DNA of 64,000 nucleotides from Gammaproteobacteria bacterium (GTDB taxonomy: Bacteria; Pseudomonadota; Gammaproteobacteria; Burkholderiales; Gallionellaceae), in NCBI GenBank assembly GCA_018820925.1, contig JAHJNJ010000041.1:37855-101854 (forward strand), in the 5' to 3' direction. A model generated the notes under the pieces. The model ran no database searches. It was given only the letters and a program-made list of their open reading frames with translations, and was not told the origin of the DNA. Shown here piece after piece: positions 7,838-15,187 of the stretch. The translations under genes were made by a program, and so were the position numbers. Within the stretch, counting starts at the first letter, position 1. Every line of letters starts with the position of its first letter.

Positions 7838-10660
7838 ATGACACCTCAACAGTTTGTAGATAAGTGGAAAGACAACCCGCTCAAAGAACGGGCAAGTTAT
7901 CAGCTCCACTTCATTGACCTTTGCGCACTTGTCGGTGTTCCTCATCCTTCGCCTGCCAGCCACGAAACTTATTGCTTTGAGCGCGGCGCGGCCCGCACTG
8001 GGGCGGGCAGTGGTTGGGCGGATGTATGGATGAAGGACCACTTCGCCTTCGAGTACAAGGCCACTAGGCGCGACCTTGGCGAAGCATTGAAGCAGTTAAT
8101 GACCTACGCCTTGGCGCTCGACAATCCACCCTTGCTGGTGGTGTGCGACACCAATATCATCCAAATACACACCCATTTCACCAGCGCGCCAAGCGAAGTC
8201 CATACTATCGCGCTGGCAGACCTTGCCGAGCAGGCAAACCTCGACAAGCTGCACTGGCTGTTCACCAACCCCGAGAAGTTTCACCCCAAGCGCACCATCC
8301 TCCAAATCACTGAAGAAGCTGCAGGTACGTTCGCAGAACTCGCACAGTCGCTGAATGCGCGTGGGCATGCCCCGCAGACCATAGCGCACTTTCTTAACCA
8401 ATGCCTATTCTGCCTGTTCGCGGAAGATGCGGAGCTCTTGCCTGAGAAGCTATTCGAGCGTTTGCTCGACAAGAGCCAGACCGACCCTGCCAAGCTTTCG
8501 AGCCGCTTTGAGGAACTGTTCAAGGCCATGCGCAAGGGGGGCGACTTCGCGCTGGAGGACATCCACTGGTTCAACGGTGGCCTATTCGAGAAGGTCGAAG
8601 TGCTTCCGCTCGATACCGCCGAAATCAAGATGCTTCATGCAGCTTCAAAACTCGACTGGAGTGGTATCGAGCCATCCATCTTTGGCACCTTGTTCGAGCG
8701 CGGCCTCGACCCCAGCAAACGCTCTCAGCTTGGTGCGCATTACACCGACCAGCAATCCATCATGCGCATCATCAACCCGGTTATCGTCGACCCGTTGACG
8801 GCAGAGTGGGAAGAAGCCAAGACCAAGATTGCAGCGCACGTAGCCAAGAGCAAGAAACACGGAGACAAGGCAGAGCGCGAAGCGCAGGCGGTCTTTCATA
8901 CGTACCTGGAGCACCTCAAGAACTTCAAAGTGCTAGACCCAGCCTGCGGCAGCGGAAATTTTCTCTATCTCGCCCTTCGCGTGCTGAAGGACCTCGAACA
9001 CAAAGCAAACCTTGAAGCAGAACAACTTGGCCTCCACCGGCAAGTCAGCATCGAAACATCTCCTATCAACGTGCTGGGCATTGAACTCAACACCTATGCT
9101 GCAGAGCTGGCGCGAGTCACTGTCTGGATTGGTGAAATCCAATGGATGCTCAAGAATGGATATCCGATTCGTAAGAACCCCATCCTCCAACCGCTCGACC
9201 ATATCGAGAACCGCGACGCAGTGTTGGAAATGATGGAATCGCTTGATGTGCCACTTTCCTTGGATGGAGTCCTAGAGGCGAGATGGCCTGTAGTGGATGT
9301 CATCATTGGCAACCCACCCTTTCTTGGTGACAAGAAGATGCGCGCCGAGTTGGGTGATGCATACACAGAAGCTTTGCGCGGCCTTTACAAAGACCGTGTG
9401 CCGGGTGGCGCTGACTTGGTGACATATTGGTTTGAGAAAGCGCGTGCGCAGATTGAGGCGGGCAATTGCCAGCGAGCTGGGCTGGTCGCCACCCAATCCG
9501 TACGAAAGGGCGCGAACCAGAAAGTGCTAGCGCGCATATGTGAAACGACCCGTATCTTCAATGCGTGGAGCGACGAGGAATGGATTAACGAAGGGGCGGC
9601 TGTTCGTGTGTCACTGACTTGTTTCGGGAATGGTGAAAACACTAAGTTGGATGGCGAGGACGTTGAGGCCATCCATGCCGACCTGTCCGCAGGTAGTAAT
9701 CTGACCCAAGCGATGCCGCTTGATGAGAACGCTGGCATTGCCTTCCAAGGGCCGGTCAAAGTGGGCTCTTTCGATATACCTGGCGAGCAGGCGCGACAGT
9801 GGCTCACACAACCCAATCCCAACGGCAGGCCGAACAGTGATGTAGTGCGACCGTGGGCGAACGGTCAGGACCTTACAGGGCGGCCATCCGATACTTGGAT
9901 TGTCGACTTCGGGGCAGACCGTGCGGAGCAGGAATCTGCGTTCTACGAAGCACCATTTGCGCATGTGCTGCGTGAAGTTAAGCCGCAACGTGATGCACAA
10001 AATGATGCCGGTCGCAAAGCGAAATGGTGGCTTCATGGAAGAAGTGGGGCAGACTTACGCGCCGCGCTAGCTCCCCTCAAACGTTACATTGTTACGCCGC
10101 GGGTAGCCAAGCATCGGATGTTTATGTGGTTGGATGTGAGCGTGTTGCCAGACAGTCGCCTTTACGCCATAGCTCGGGACGACGATGTTGCTTTTGGCAT
10201 ACTTTCGTCACGCATTCACGAGGTCTGGGCTTTGGCGAATGCTTCTATGCATGGCGTAGGTAATGACCCGACCTACAATGCCAAGACTTGCTTCGAGGCT
10301 TTTCCTTTTCCGGTCAAATCATCACAACAGGATGAAATAGCAAACGCTGCGCAGAAGTTGAATGAGCTGCGTGAGAACTGGCTCAATCCGGCTGAGTGGG
10401 TGGATTGGGTGCGTACGCCGGAAGAAGAAAAAGCAGGTTATCCGGCTCGTCCTGTTGCAAAAGCAGGGCATGAGGATGAGCTGAAGAAACGCACATTGAC
10501 CAACCTCTACAATGCACGTCCTGCTTGGTTGGATAACGCTCACAAGACAATAGATGCCGCTGTCGCAAAAGCCTACGGTTGGAACGATTACACGCCGGAG
10601 ATGGCTGACGAGGAAATCCTGCGACGTTTGCTTGAACTTAACCTGGCTCGAGCAAAATGA
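7838..10660 (+). CDS. MmeI-like single-chain restriction-modification enzyme
   Basis: This 940-residue protein combines restriction and methylation in one chain, as in the MmeI (type IIL) family. The amino-terminal nuclease region has the pattern D62 ... E72-x-K74 (GWADVWMKDHFAFEYK), followed by helical segments. The gamma-class adenine methyltransferase core has SAM motif I LDPACGSGNF (near 366) and catalytic motif IV GNPPF (near 491). The last 300 residues should recognise the target. I prefer the ATG at 7838 (MTPQQFVDKW) because the family begins so; an ATG at 7775 would add 21 unrelated residues. Such enzymes modify their own site and cut unmodified phage DNA. No separate specificity or restriction gene is present. 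Confidence 0.85.
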   Translation: MTPQQFVDKWKDNPLKERASYQLHFIDLCALVGVPHPSPASHETYCFERGAARTGAGSGWADVWMKDHFAFEYKATRRDLGEALKQLMTYALALDNPPLLVVCDTNIIQIHTHFTSAPSEVHTIALADLAEQANLDKLHWLFTNPEKFHPKRTILQITEEAAGTFAELAQSLNARGHAPQTIAHFLNQCLFCLFAEDAELLPEKLFERLLDKSQTDPAKLSSRFEELFKAMRKGGDFALEDIHWFNGGLFEKVEVLPLDTAEIKMLHAASKLDWSGIEPSIFGTLFERGLDPSKRSQLGAHYTDQQSIMRIINPVIVDPLTAEWEEAKTKIAAHVAKSKKHGDKAEREAQAVFHTYLEHLKNFKVLDPACGSGNFLYLALRVLKDLEHKANLEAEQLGLHRQVSIETSPINVLGIELNTYAAELARVTVWIGEIQWMLKNGYPIRKNPILQPLDHIENRDAVLEMMESLDVPLSLDGVLEARWPVVDVIIGNPPFLGDKKMRAELGDAYTEALRGLYKDRVPGGADLVTYWFEKARAQIEAGNCQRAGLVATQSVRKGANQKVLARICETTRIFNAWSDEEWINEGAAVRVSLTCFGNGENTKLDGEDVEAIHADLSAGSNLTQAMPLDENAGIAFQGPVKVGSFDIPGEQARQWLTQPNPNGRPNSDVVRPWANGQDLTGRPSDTWIVDFGADRAEQESAFYEAPFAHVLREVKPQRDAQNDAGRKAKWWLHGRSGADLRAALAPLKRYIVTPRVAKHRMFMWLDVSVLPDSRLYAIARDDDVAFGILSSRIHEVWALANASMHGVGNDPTYNAKTCFEAFPFPVKSSQQDEIANAAQKLNELRENWLNPAEWVDWVRTPEEEKAGYPARPVAKAGHEDELKKRTLTNLYNARPAWLDNAHKTIDAAVAKAYGWNDYTPEMADEEILRRLLELNLARAK

Positions 10661-10721
10661 AAGAGATGACTATCCCAATAGGTTCATTACGGCGCTCTGG
10701 GATTGCCAAAACGCTAGATGT

Positions 10722-11696
10722 TCAACGCTGACTAGGAGAGGAAGTCGAAGCTTCTTGTTCAAAGGCGGCCTTAATACCCTTTAGCCGTTTCAAGCGGGAG
10801 AGCAGGCGCGCCTCGATTTGGCTGGCAGCGACTACAGTTCCAATCAAGCTATTCACCGCCGCAATTCGTTGTTCAATGTCACCAGTTCCTAGGTCCTGAG
10901 TTTTTCGCCAAAGCTCAAATTCTCTCGAGGGGAGTATGGCTATGCGGTCACTAGTTACCATCACGCCGGTTACGAGCTTATCCTGCTCTGCTGTGTAGCA
11001 GCGGTCTTTGTGATAGCCGAACCCATGAGAGTGCACAATCTGTTTTGCTGCCCACAATAAAGATGGTGTCGCGAGAGTGCCTGAGAAAGTCATGTCATCC
11101 ACGTAACAGCTGAATCGGAGACTTTGTTTTGTTGCAAGGTAGTCCAATTCGTCAAACATGGGTTTTGCTGCAAAAAACGCCAATAGCTGACTCACGCAGC
11201 TGCCTGTGGGTACATGGCCCTCGCAAGTTGTGAGCTTCGTTAGTAGTCCGGATACATCAGGGCTGCAGAGCAGTATTGTATTGAAGAAGCGATACACCCT
11301 TGCCGAATCGATTGAGGGGTAGAACTTTTTTACATCCAGTTTTACCAAAGGAGCGAGGCCTACATGAAGCTGCGCGTTGGTGATGTACGAGCGACCCTTT
11401 ACGCCAGATTGCAGGTATGGCGGTTTGTGAATGCGCTCAAGCAGAGCAAATAGCCGCCTATGGATACGTTCAAGAATTGGTTTTGGAACCTCAACTTGTC
11501 GTTCTTTATCGCCACTGGGTATTTTGAAAATACGATAGTTTGAGGTGTTTTTGGCTAAGCTTTCAAGGTGCGACAGTTCTAGATTAAAGACATCCTTCGC
11601 CAGTTTTTTTCTGCTCTGCAATCTATAGAGCGGGCACTGGTCAATCGGATAGGTCTTTCTGGATTTCACGCAATTGTGTCCTTGGCAGAAATCCAC
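10722..11696 (-). CDS. Retron-type reverse transcriptase
   Basis: A 324-residue reverse transcriptase with retron hallmarks: NAQLH (107-111, the NAxxH motif of region X), catalytic D121 in KLDVKKF, YVDD at 198-201, and VTG (242-244, region Y). Maturase and endonuclease domains of group II intron enzymes are absent. The PTGSCVSQ segment replaces the more usual PQG form before motif 4. The start is a GTG at 11696 inside the 3' end of the HTH gene, with a 31-base overlap and no clear ribosome-binding site, so translation is probably coupled. Retron enzymes make RNA-linked DNA from an adjacent non-coding RNA and act in phage defence with partner proteins. Confidence 0.88.
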   Translation of the reverse strand: MDFCQGHNCVKSRKTYPIDQCPLYRLQSRKKLAKDVFNLELSHLESLAKNTSNYRIFKIPSGDKERQVEVPKPILERIHRRLFALLERIHKPPYLQSGVKGRSYITNAQLHVGLAPLVKLDVKKFYPSIDSARVYRFFNTILLCSPDVSGLLTKLTTCEGHVPTGSCVSQLLAFFAAKPMFDELDYLATKQSLRFSCYVDDMTFSGTLATPSLLWAAKQIVHSHGFGYHKDRCYTAEQDKLVTGVMVTSDRIAILPSREFELWRKTQDLGTGDIEQRIAAVNSLIGTVVAASQIEARLLSRLKRLKGIKAAFEQEASTSSPSQR

Positions 11697-11962
11697 TGAA
11701 GCATCTTTATCGTCTTGCGGGCAATTGTTGCGCGGACCTTATCAGAACGAGTCGGGCTGTCTAAGTTTTCCGAGAAGAAAAGCAGTGATGATACGGGCAT
11801 GTCAAAAGTGGTGGCGTACTTCTGAAGCAACTCAAGAGTTGGTGCCTTCTTGCCACTCTCAATTTCCGATAGATATGAATTTGAAATGCCTAGACGTTCT
11901 GCCAATGTCGTCTGGTTGAGGTCGTGAAACACACGCACCAATCGAAGTGCTTCGTGCTGCAT
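11666..11962 (-). CDS. Xre-family helix-turn-helix protein of the retron operon
   Basis: A 98-residue protein with an amino-terminal Xre/Cro-type helix-turn-helix: LNQTTLAERLGISNSYLSEI followed by ESGKKAPTLELLQKYATTFD. A short tail (about residues 70-98) is basic. The ATG at 11962 has GGAGG eight bases upstream; an in-frame start at 11998 would add 12 hydrophobic residues and lacks a good site. It overlaps the reverse transcriptase start, so it belongs to that operon. It may be the retron's effector or antitoxin-like partner, or a repressor acting on the dyads at 12443-12481. Confidence 0.8.
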   Translation of the reverse strand: MQHEALRLVRVFHDLNQTTLAERLGISNSYLSEIESGKKAPTLELLQKYATTFDMPVSSLLFFSENLDSPTRSDKVRATIARKTIKMLQWISAKDTIA

Positions 11963-12150
11963 GACAAGCGCCTCCAAAAATATAGATAAAAAGACCAAGG
12001 GTCATCTCCGAACAGCTTGTTCCAAACGTACCAAATCAACCTTGCAGCTGAAATGATTTTCATAAGGACGCCGGGGCGGCGAAGCCACTTCCGGATACTG
12101 TTCAAACAAGCCTGCCAACGGCTTGGGCGCTTTTTTTCTGCATCAGACAT
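11890..12150 (-). CDS. Small putative membrane protein, first gene of the retron operon
   Basis: An 86-residue ORF whose ATG at 12150 has a strong AAGGAG ribosome-binding site, which is the main reason to accept it. It has a basic amino end (KKRPSRW, IRKWLRRP) and a hydrophobic segment IISAARLIWYVWNKLF that could cross or lie on the membrane, then aromatic residues. Its last 73 bases overlap the HTH gene in another frame. No family is recognised. Some retrons encode membrane-active effectors, so it is a candidate toxin; that is inference. Confidence 0.5.
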   Translation of the reverse strand: MSDAEKKRPSRWQACLNSIRKWLRRPGVLMKIISAARLIWYVWNKLFGDDPWSFYLYFWRRLSCSTKHFDWCVCFTTSTRRHWQNV

Positions 12151-12192
12151 AAATGTCTCCTTCTCAGTAACGACTCCGCACAATTACGGAGC

Positions 12193-12419
12193 CTCTCGTT
12201 AGCCACTGAAAAGAACGAAAGAGCGCTGGCAGTTTTACCCTTGGACTCTCAAACGGTCCCGAATCTCGTTCGGGACCGGCTTCACGGCATACACCGTCAT
12301 ATGCGACCGACCGCGTGCCTGCGTGAACATTAGCAGCCTTGCGACTGCCACGAGCACTTTCATGCCCCGCTTTTAACGAATGCTCTCTTTAGCCCAAGTG
12401 CGCGCACTATAACAGAGAG
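12193..12419 (-). ncRNA. Candidate retron msr-msd non-coding RNA
   Basis: The 330-base gap upstream of the retron operon contains no convincing gene but has RNA-like structure. Near-perfect inverted repeats (TAACAGAGAG at 12410-12419 and CTCTCGTTA at 12193-12201, nine pairs with one bulge) enclose about 227 bases. Inside is a perfect 10-bp stem with a 5-base loop (12254-12278). Retron RNAs are bounded by such a1/a2 repeats, and msd forms long hairpins. An extended -10 like sequence on the minus strand (12406-12414) overlaps the outer repeat, so the true 5' end may be further in; an alternative inner pair is TTCGTTA/TAACGA. Covariance and expression data are lacking. Confidence 0.4.
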
Positions 12420-12442
12420 TTCTGAAAAATACATAAAAAATG

Positions 12443-12481
12443 TTCGCTGTGAGCGAAAATAGTGAGCTATATTTAGCCCAC
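12443..12481. promoter_or_regulatory. Operator-like dyads between the divergent retron and Cys-rich genes
   Basis: TTCGCT-GTG-AGCGAA (12443-12457) is a perfect 6-bp dyad. GTGAGCTATATTTAGCCCAC (12462-12481) is a 20-base dyad with 8 of 10 positions paired. Both lie between divergent transcription units one of which encodes an Xre-type DNA-binding protein, so they are candidate binding sites for it. Confidence 0.45.
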
Positions 12482-12506
12482 GATAATGACGTGGATGAGG
12501 AATCGT

Positions 12507-12977
12507 ATGGATATGAATCGACACCTCTGCGGCATGTGCTTGGTGCCGCTTACAGAGCTCAAGGTTCAATTCGCTCGACGGATGGAGCAAATGGTGGTTG
12601 AGGAGAAAGAAGGAAAACAACTTAAGTCCGTGAAGATTTTTTCTGACGATGTATTCATGGAATTTTGCAACAGCAAATGTTGGGCTGCTCGAGAGCCGGA
12701 AGTGATGGCCGCTTACGAATTAAAAAACACTTACCCGTCATTCCAGTGGATAGCCACCTGTTCTCGCTGTGGCGCTACTGTGAACCGCACAAAGCCCTAC
12801 GTTTCCTTAAATCTCTATAAGGTTGTCGACGAGTCAAAGTCGTGGGGGTGCTTTGAGCGGGTGCTCGACGATAAGGAGTTTGCCGTCCTATGTTTCGATT
12901 GCGATGCGCCCACTGGAACAGATGCGGAACAAGTCCACCACGAAATACCCAAAGAGGAAGCCTGCTCAATATGCTAA
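12507..12977 (+). CDS. Cysteine-rich hypothetical protein, probable zinc binder
   Basis: The 156-residue protein is not recognised. It carries several Cys pairs: CGMC near the start, CNSKC near 48, CSRC near 83, CFDC near 131 and CSIC at the very end. This suggests one or more zinc ribbons. The ATG at 12507 has GAGG six bases upstream, better than the in-frame ATGs at 12486 or 12495. It is the last gene of the island and is divergent from the retron operon, sharing its regulatory region; a role with the retron or as an independent cargo gene cannot be told apart. Confidence 0.6.
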   Translation: MDMNRHLCGMCLVPLTELKVQFARRMEQMVVEEKEGKQLKSVKIFSDDVFMEFCNSKCWAAREPEVMAAYELKNTYPSFQWIATCSRCGATVNRTKPYVSLNLYKVVDESKSWGCFERVLDDKEFAVLCFDCDAPTGTDAEQVHHEIPKEEACSIC

Positions 12978-13025
12978 TAAACTGGGGTGAGTCTTGTTTA
13001 TCGTTGCCCGGTGCGAATGGGATTT

Positions 13026-13119
13026 GGGGGCATATCTGGGGGCACATTCATTTGTCGAATTGCTTAGATTGCCGATTGGCGCGGCTTTGCGCCATCAATG
13101 TGGATGAGACAAGCCACCA
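13026..13119. other. Right end of the integrated element with inverted arm repeats
   Basis: GGGGGCAT (13026-13033) and GGGGGCAC (13038-13045) are inverted copies of the repeats beside the integrase. At 13108-13119 the sequence GACAAGCCACCA resembles the tRNA-Thr 3' end GACAAGCGGCACCA with two bases missing; it may be a worn attR, but the match is short. An inverted repeat TGGCGC/GCGCCA lies between. Core-genome sequence resumes at or before the terminator at 13124. Confidence 0.35.
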
Positions 13120-13123
13120 ATTG

Positions 13124-13150
13124 AAAAGGCTTGCACCTCGCAAGCCTTTT
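13124..13150 (-). terminator. Intrinsic terminator, possibly bidirectional
   Basis: A perfect 11-bp stem (AAAAGGCTTGC / GCAAGCCTTTT) with loop ACCTC has A/T runs on both sides. It terminates the oxidoreductase gene that ends at 13168 on the minus strand and could also stop transcription leaving the island. Confidence 0.85.
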
Positions 13151-13167
13151 TGCTTTTCCGAATAAAT

Positions 13168-14463
13168 TTACGCTGTGCCGAATTTGGCTTCAACGATCAC
13201 GCCGATTTCCTTGAGGAACGGCGTGGGCAGGATGCCGCCCGCGCAAACAATGATGGCATCGTTGGGGAGAACCAATTTCTGGCCATCCTGCTCGAGAAGG
13301 ACTTTGTCCTTCTCGACCATTTTCACATTCGATTTCAGGCGCACGGTAAGCATTTTTCTGTCCGACATTTCTTTCAGGCGATCCCGGTTTTTCGGTTTGC
13401 CGCGGCCGAATGCCTCGCTTCGGTAGGAAAGCGTAACGGTGGCGCCGGGTTGTTCGGCGATGGCCATGGCGGCTTCCAGCGCGCTGTCGCCGCCGCCGAC
13501 CACCAATACGTGCATGTTTTTGTATTGTTCCGGCTCGATCAGGCGGTACACCACTTTGGGCAAATCCTCGCCGGGAACCCCCAGTTTGCGCGGCGTGCCG
13601 CGACGCCCGATGGCCAGAAGTACAGTGCGTGTTTCGTACGCGCCCCTGGAAGTTTTGACGATAAAGCCTTTGTCGGTTTTGGTGATGGCTTCCATGCGTT
13701 CGTTGTAATTCAGCTTCAGCCCGGTCTTGGCGATGATGCCGTGCCAGAATTCAAGCAGTTTTTCCTTGCTCACTTCCTTGAATTGCATTTTTCCGACGAC
13801 GGGCAACTTGACCGGCGCCGTCATGACGACCTTGTTGCGCGGGTATTGGAAGATGCAGCCGCCCAGCGAGCTTTCCTGTTCGATGGTGACATGGCGCAAC
13901 TTGTGCTCCATCGCGCCCAGGGTGGCTGCGAGTCCGGCAGGGCCCGCGCCGACGATGACCACGTCGTAAGGATTCTTGCTGCCTTTGAGTTTGGCAATGT
14001 GCTCCATCGCCTGGCTACCCTGGCTTGCGGCTTTGCGGATCAGTCCCATGCCGCCGAGCTCGCCCGCGATGTAAATGCCGGGCACATTGGTCTCGAAGTT
14101 GGGATTCACCAGCGGGATGTCCATGCCGCGTTTGGAAGTGCCGAATACCAGCTTGATCGCATCATGCGGGCAGGCCGTGGCGCAGGCGCCGTGACCGATG
14201 CAATGGGTCGGGTTGATCAACACCGCCTTGCCTTTGATCATGCCGATGGCCTCTTCCGGGCAGGCGGTGATGCAGCTACCCGCGCCCATGCATATGTTGG
14301 GGTTGATCTCGGGGTGCAAGGACGAAGGCTCGGTGAGGCCGGCTTCAACGGCTTCGTTGAGCACTTCGACTGCAGAGGACTCTTTTTTATGGCGGCCACG
14401 CAAATAGAAGAACACGATCAGTGCGAGTGGGGCCAGATAGATTGCAAAGGATTCGATATTCAT
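13168..14463 (-). CDS. Membrane-anchored ferredoxin-FAD/NAD(P) oxidoreductase
   Basis: A 431-residue flavoprotein. Residues 5-22 form one membrane helix. Two ferredoxin-like motifs follow: C58..C64..C68-P and C88..C94..C98-P; in each the second of the usual four cysteines is replaced (Ala61, His91). A thioredoxin-reductase-like domain begins with GAGPAG (172-177) for FAD, has a second Rossmann motif VVGGGDSALEAA for NAD(P), and lacks the redox CxxC of thioredoxin reductase. It probably passes electrons between NAD(P)H and a membrane carrier. It is divergent from the porin-cytochrome operon with a 724-base shared upstream region, so a role in feeding or draining that pathway is plausible but unproven. 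Confidence 0.8.
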   Translation of the reverse strand: MNIESFAIYLAPLALIVFFYLRGRHKKESSAVEVLNEAVEAGLTEPSSLHPEINPNICMGAGSCITACPEEAIGMIKGKAVLINPTHCIGHGACATACPHDAIKLVFGTSKRGMDIPLVNPNFETNVPGIYIAGELGGMGLIRKAASQGSQAMEHIAKLKGSKNPYDVVIVGAGPAGLAATLGAMEHKLRHVTIEQESSLGGCIFQYPRNKVVMTAPVKLPVVGKMQFKEVSKEKLLEFWHGIIAKTGLKLNYNERMEAITKTDKGFIVKTSRGAYETRTVLLAIGRRGTPRKLGVPGEDLPKVVYRLIEPEQYKNMHVLVVGGGDSALEAAMAIAEQPGATVTLSYRSEAFGRGKPKNRDRLKEMSDRKMLTVRLKSNVKMVEKDKVLLEQDGQKLVLPNDAIIVCAGGILPTPFLKEIGVIVEAKFGTA

Positions 14464-15187
14464 GGAGTTCGGGATTAACCGTTAAATGGGAGATTATGAA
14501 CTTGTGTGTTTGTTTGCCGACACTGACCGGGAAATATCCAGCAGGAGTCGGGCATTCTATGTCGAGTCGGGAAGTGTGACAATTTGAAGTTGCTTTTTGT
14601 TCAATTGCGAAAGCGCGTCTGTCAACCGGAAAGAATAAACCGGGCATGCATCCGGCGTTATTCGAGTCCCCTGATGCCGGAAGAATGAACTTGCGGGTAA
14701 CGAACACGCTTGAAGATGCGAAACCGGGAAGCAATTATTTCCGCCACTTCCCTGAAGTGTGCAATGGGCATTGATGTGGACAAGATCGTTTCTCACGGCA
14801 GAAACAACAATAGTATGTTTGCAAGCCGCAAGATGTAACATCAAATTGCCCCCTCCTGTTTTGCCGACCTCGATATATCAGAGTCGCCCCACTCGCAAGT
14901 CAATACCCGCTCAGCAGATAAGGATATGCAATGTGAAAATTGCGTTAAATCAAAAATATTAGGGTTTAATTGCGACCGGGAAAAAATGATTACGGCAGTT
15001 TTGTGCCTGCAACTATTCTTTGCTCGCATACTCTCATCGCCCACAGGCTTAAGCAGGAATTAAGAAACAAAATAAATAATAAGCTGCCGTAAATGAAACC
15101 ATTTCCGGTTTGATGGCACTGATGTGGCAATTCCAATTCGAGACCCCCGAACGGGGCAATGTTTTAGACATATTTTAAAGAGACTGC
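14464..15187. other. Long intergenic region between divergent redox operons
   Basis: These 724 bases hold no ORF with family features or a ribosome-binding site. The sequence is AT-richer than its surroundings, especially 14930-15110. Visible items are a dyad GCAAT-N6-ATTGC near 14931-14946, AAACC-N6-GGTTT just upstream of the sigma-54-like promoter, and that promoter at 15114-15129. Promoters for both flanking operons must be here. Confidence 0.6.
15114..15129 (+). promoter_or_regulatory. Sigma-54-like -24/-12 promoter of the porin-cytochrome operon
   Basis: TGGCAC-N5-TGGCA has the invariant GG and GC dinucleotides at the exact 12-base spacing of sigma-54 promoters; the -12 box differs from TTGCA at one base. 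The predicted start is near 15140, 48 bases before the first gene. Enhancer-binding sites were not identified. Confidence 0.5.

Noticed and set aside
13108..13119. Exact attR as a duplicate of the tRNA-Thr 3' end
   Set aside because: Only about 12 bases match with a 2-base gap; too short to define the boundary with confidence.
13150..14478. A 442-codon open frame on the plus strand opposite the oxidoreductase
   Set aside because: Shadow of the oxidoreductase; the protein is His/Arg/Ala-rich with no motif.
15114..15187. A short ORF beginning near 15124
   Set aside because: It overlaps the first PCC3 gene in another frame and lacks a ribosome-binding site.
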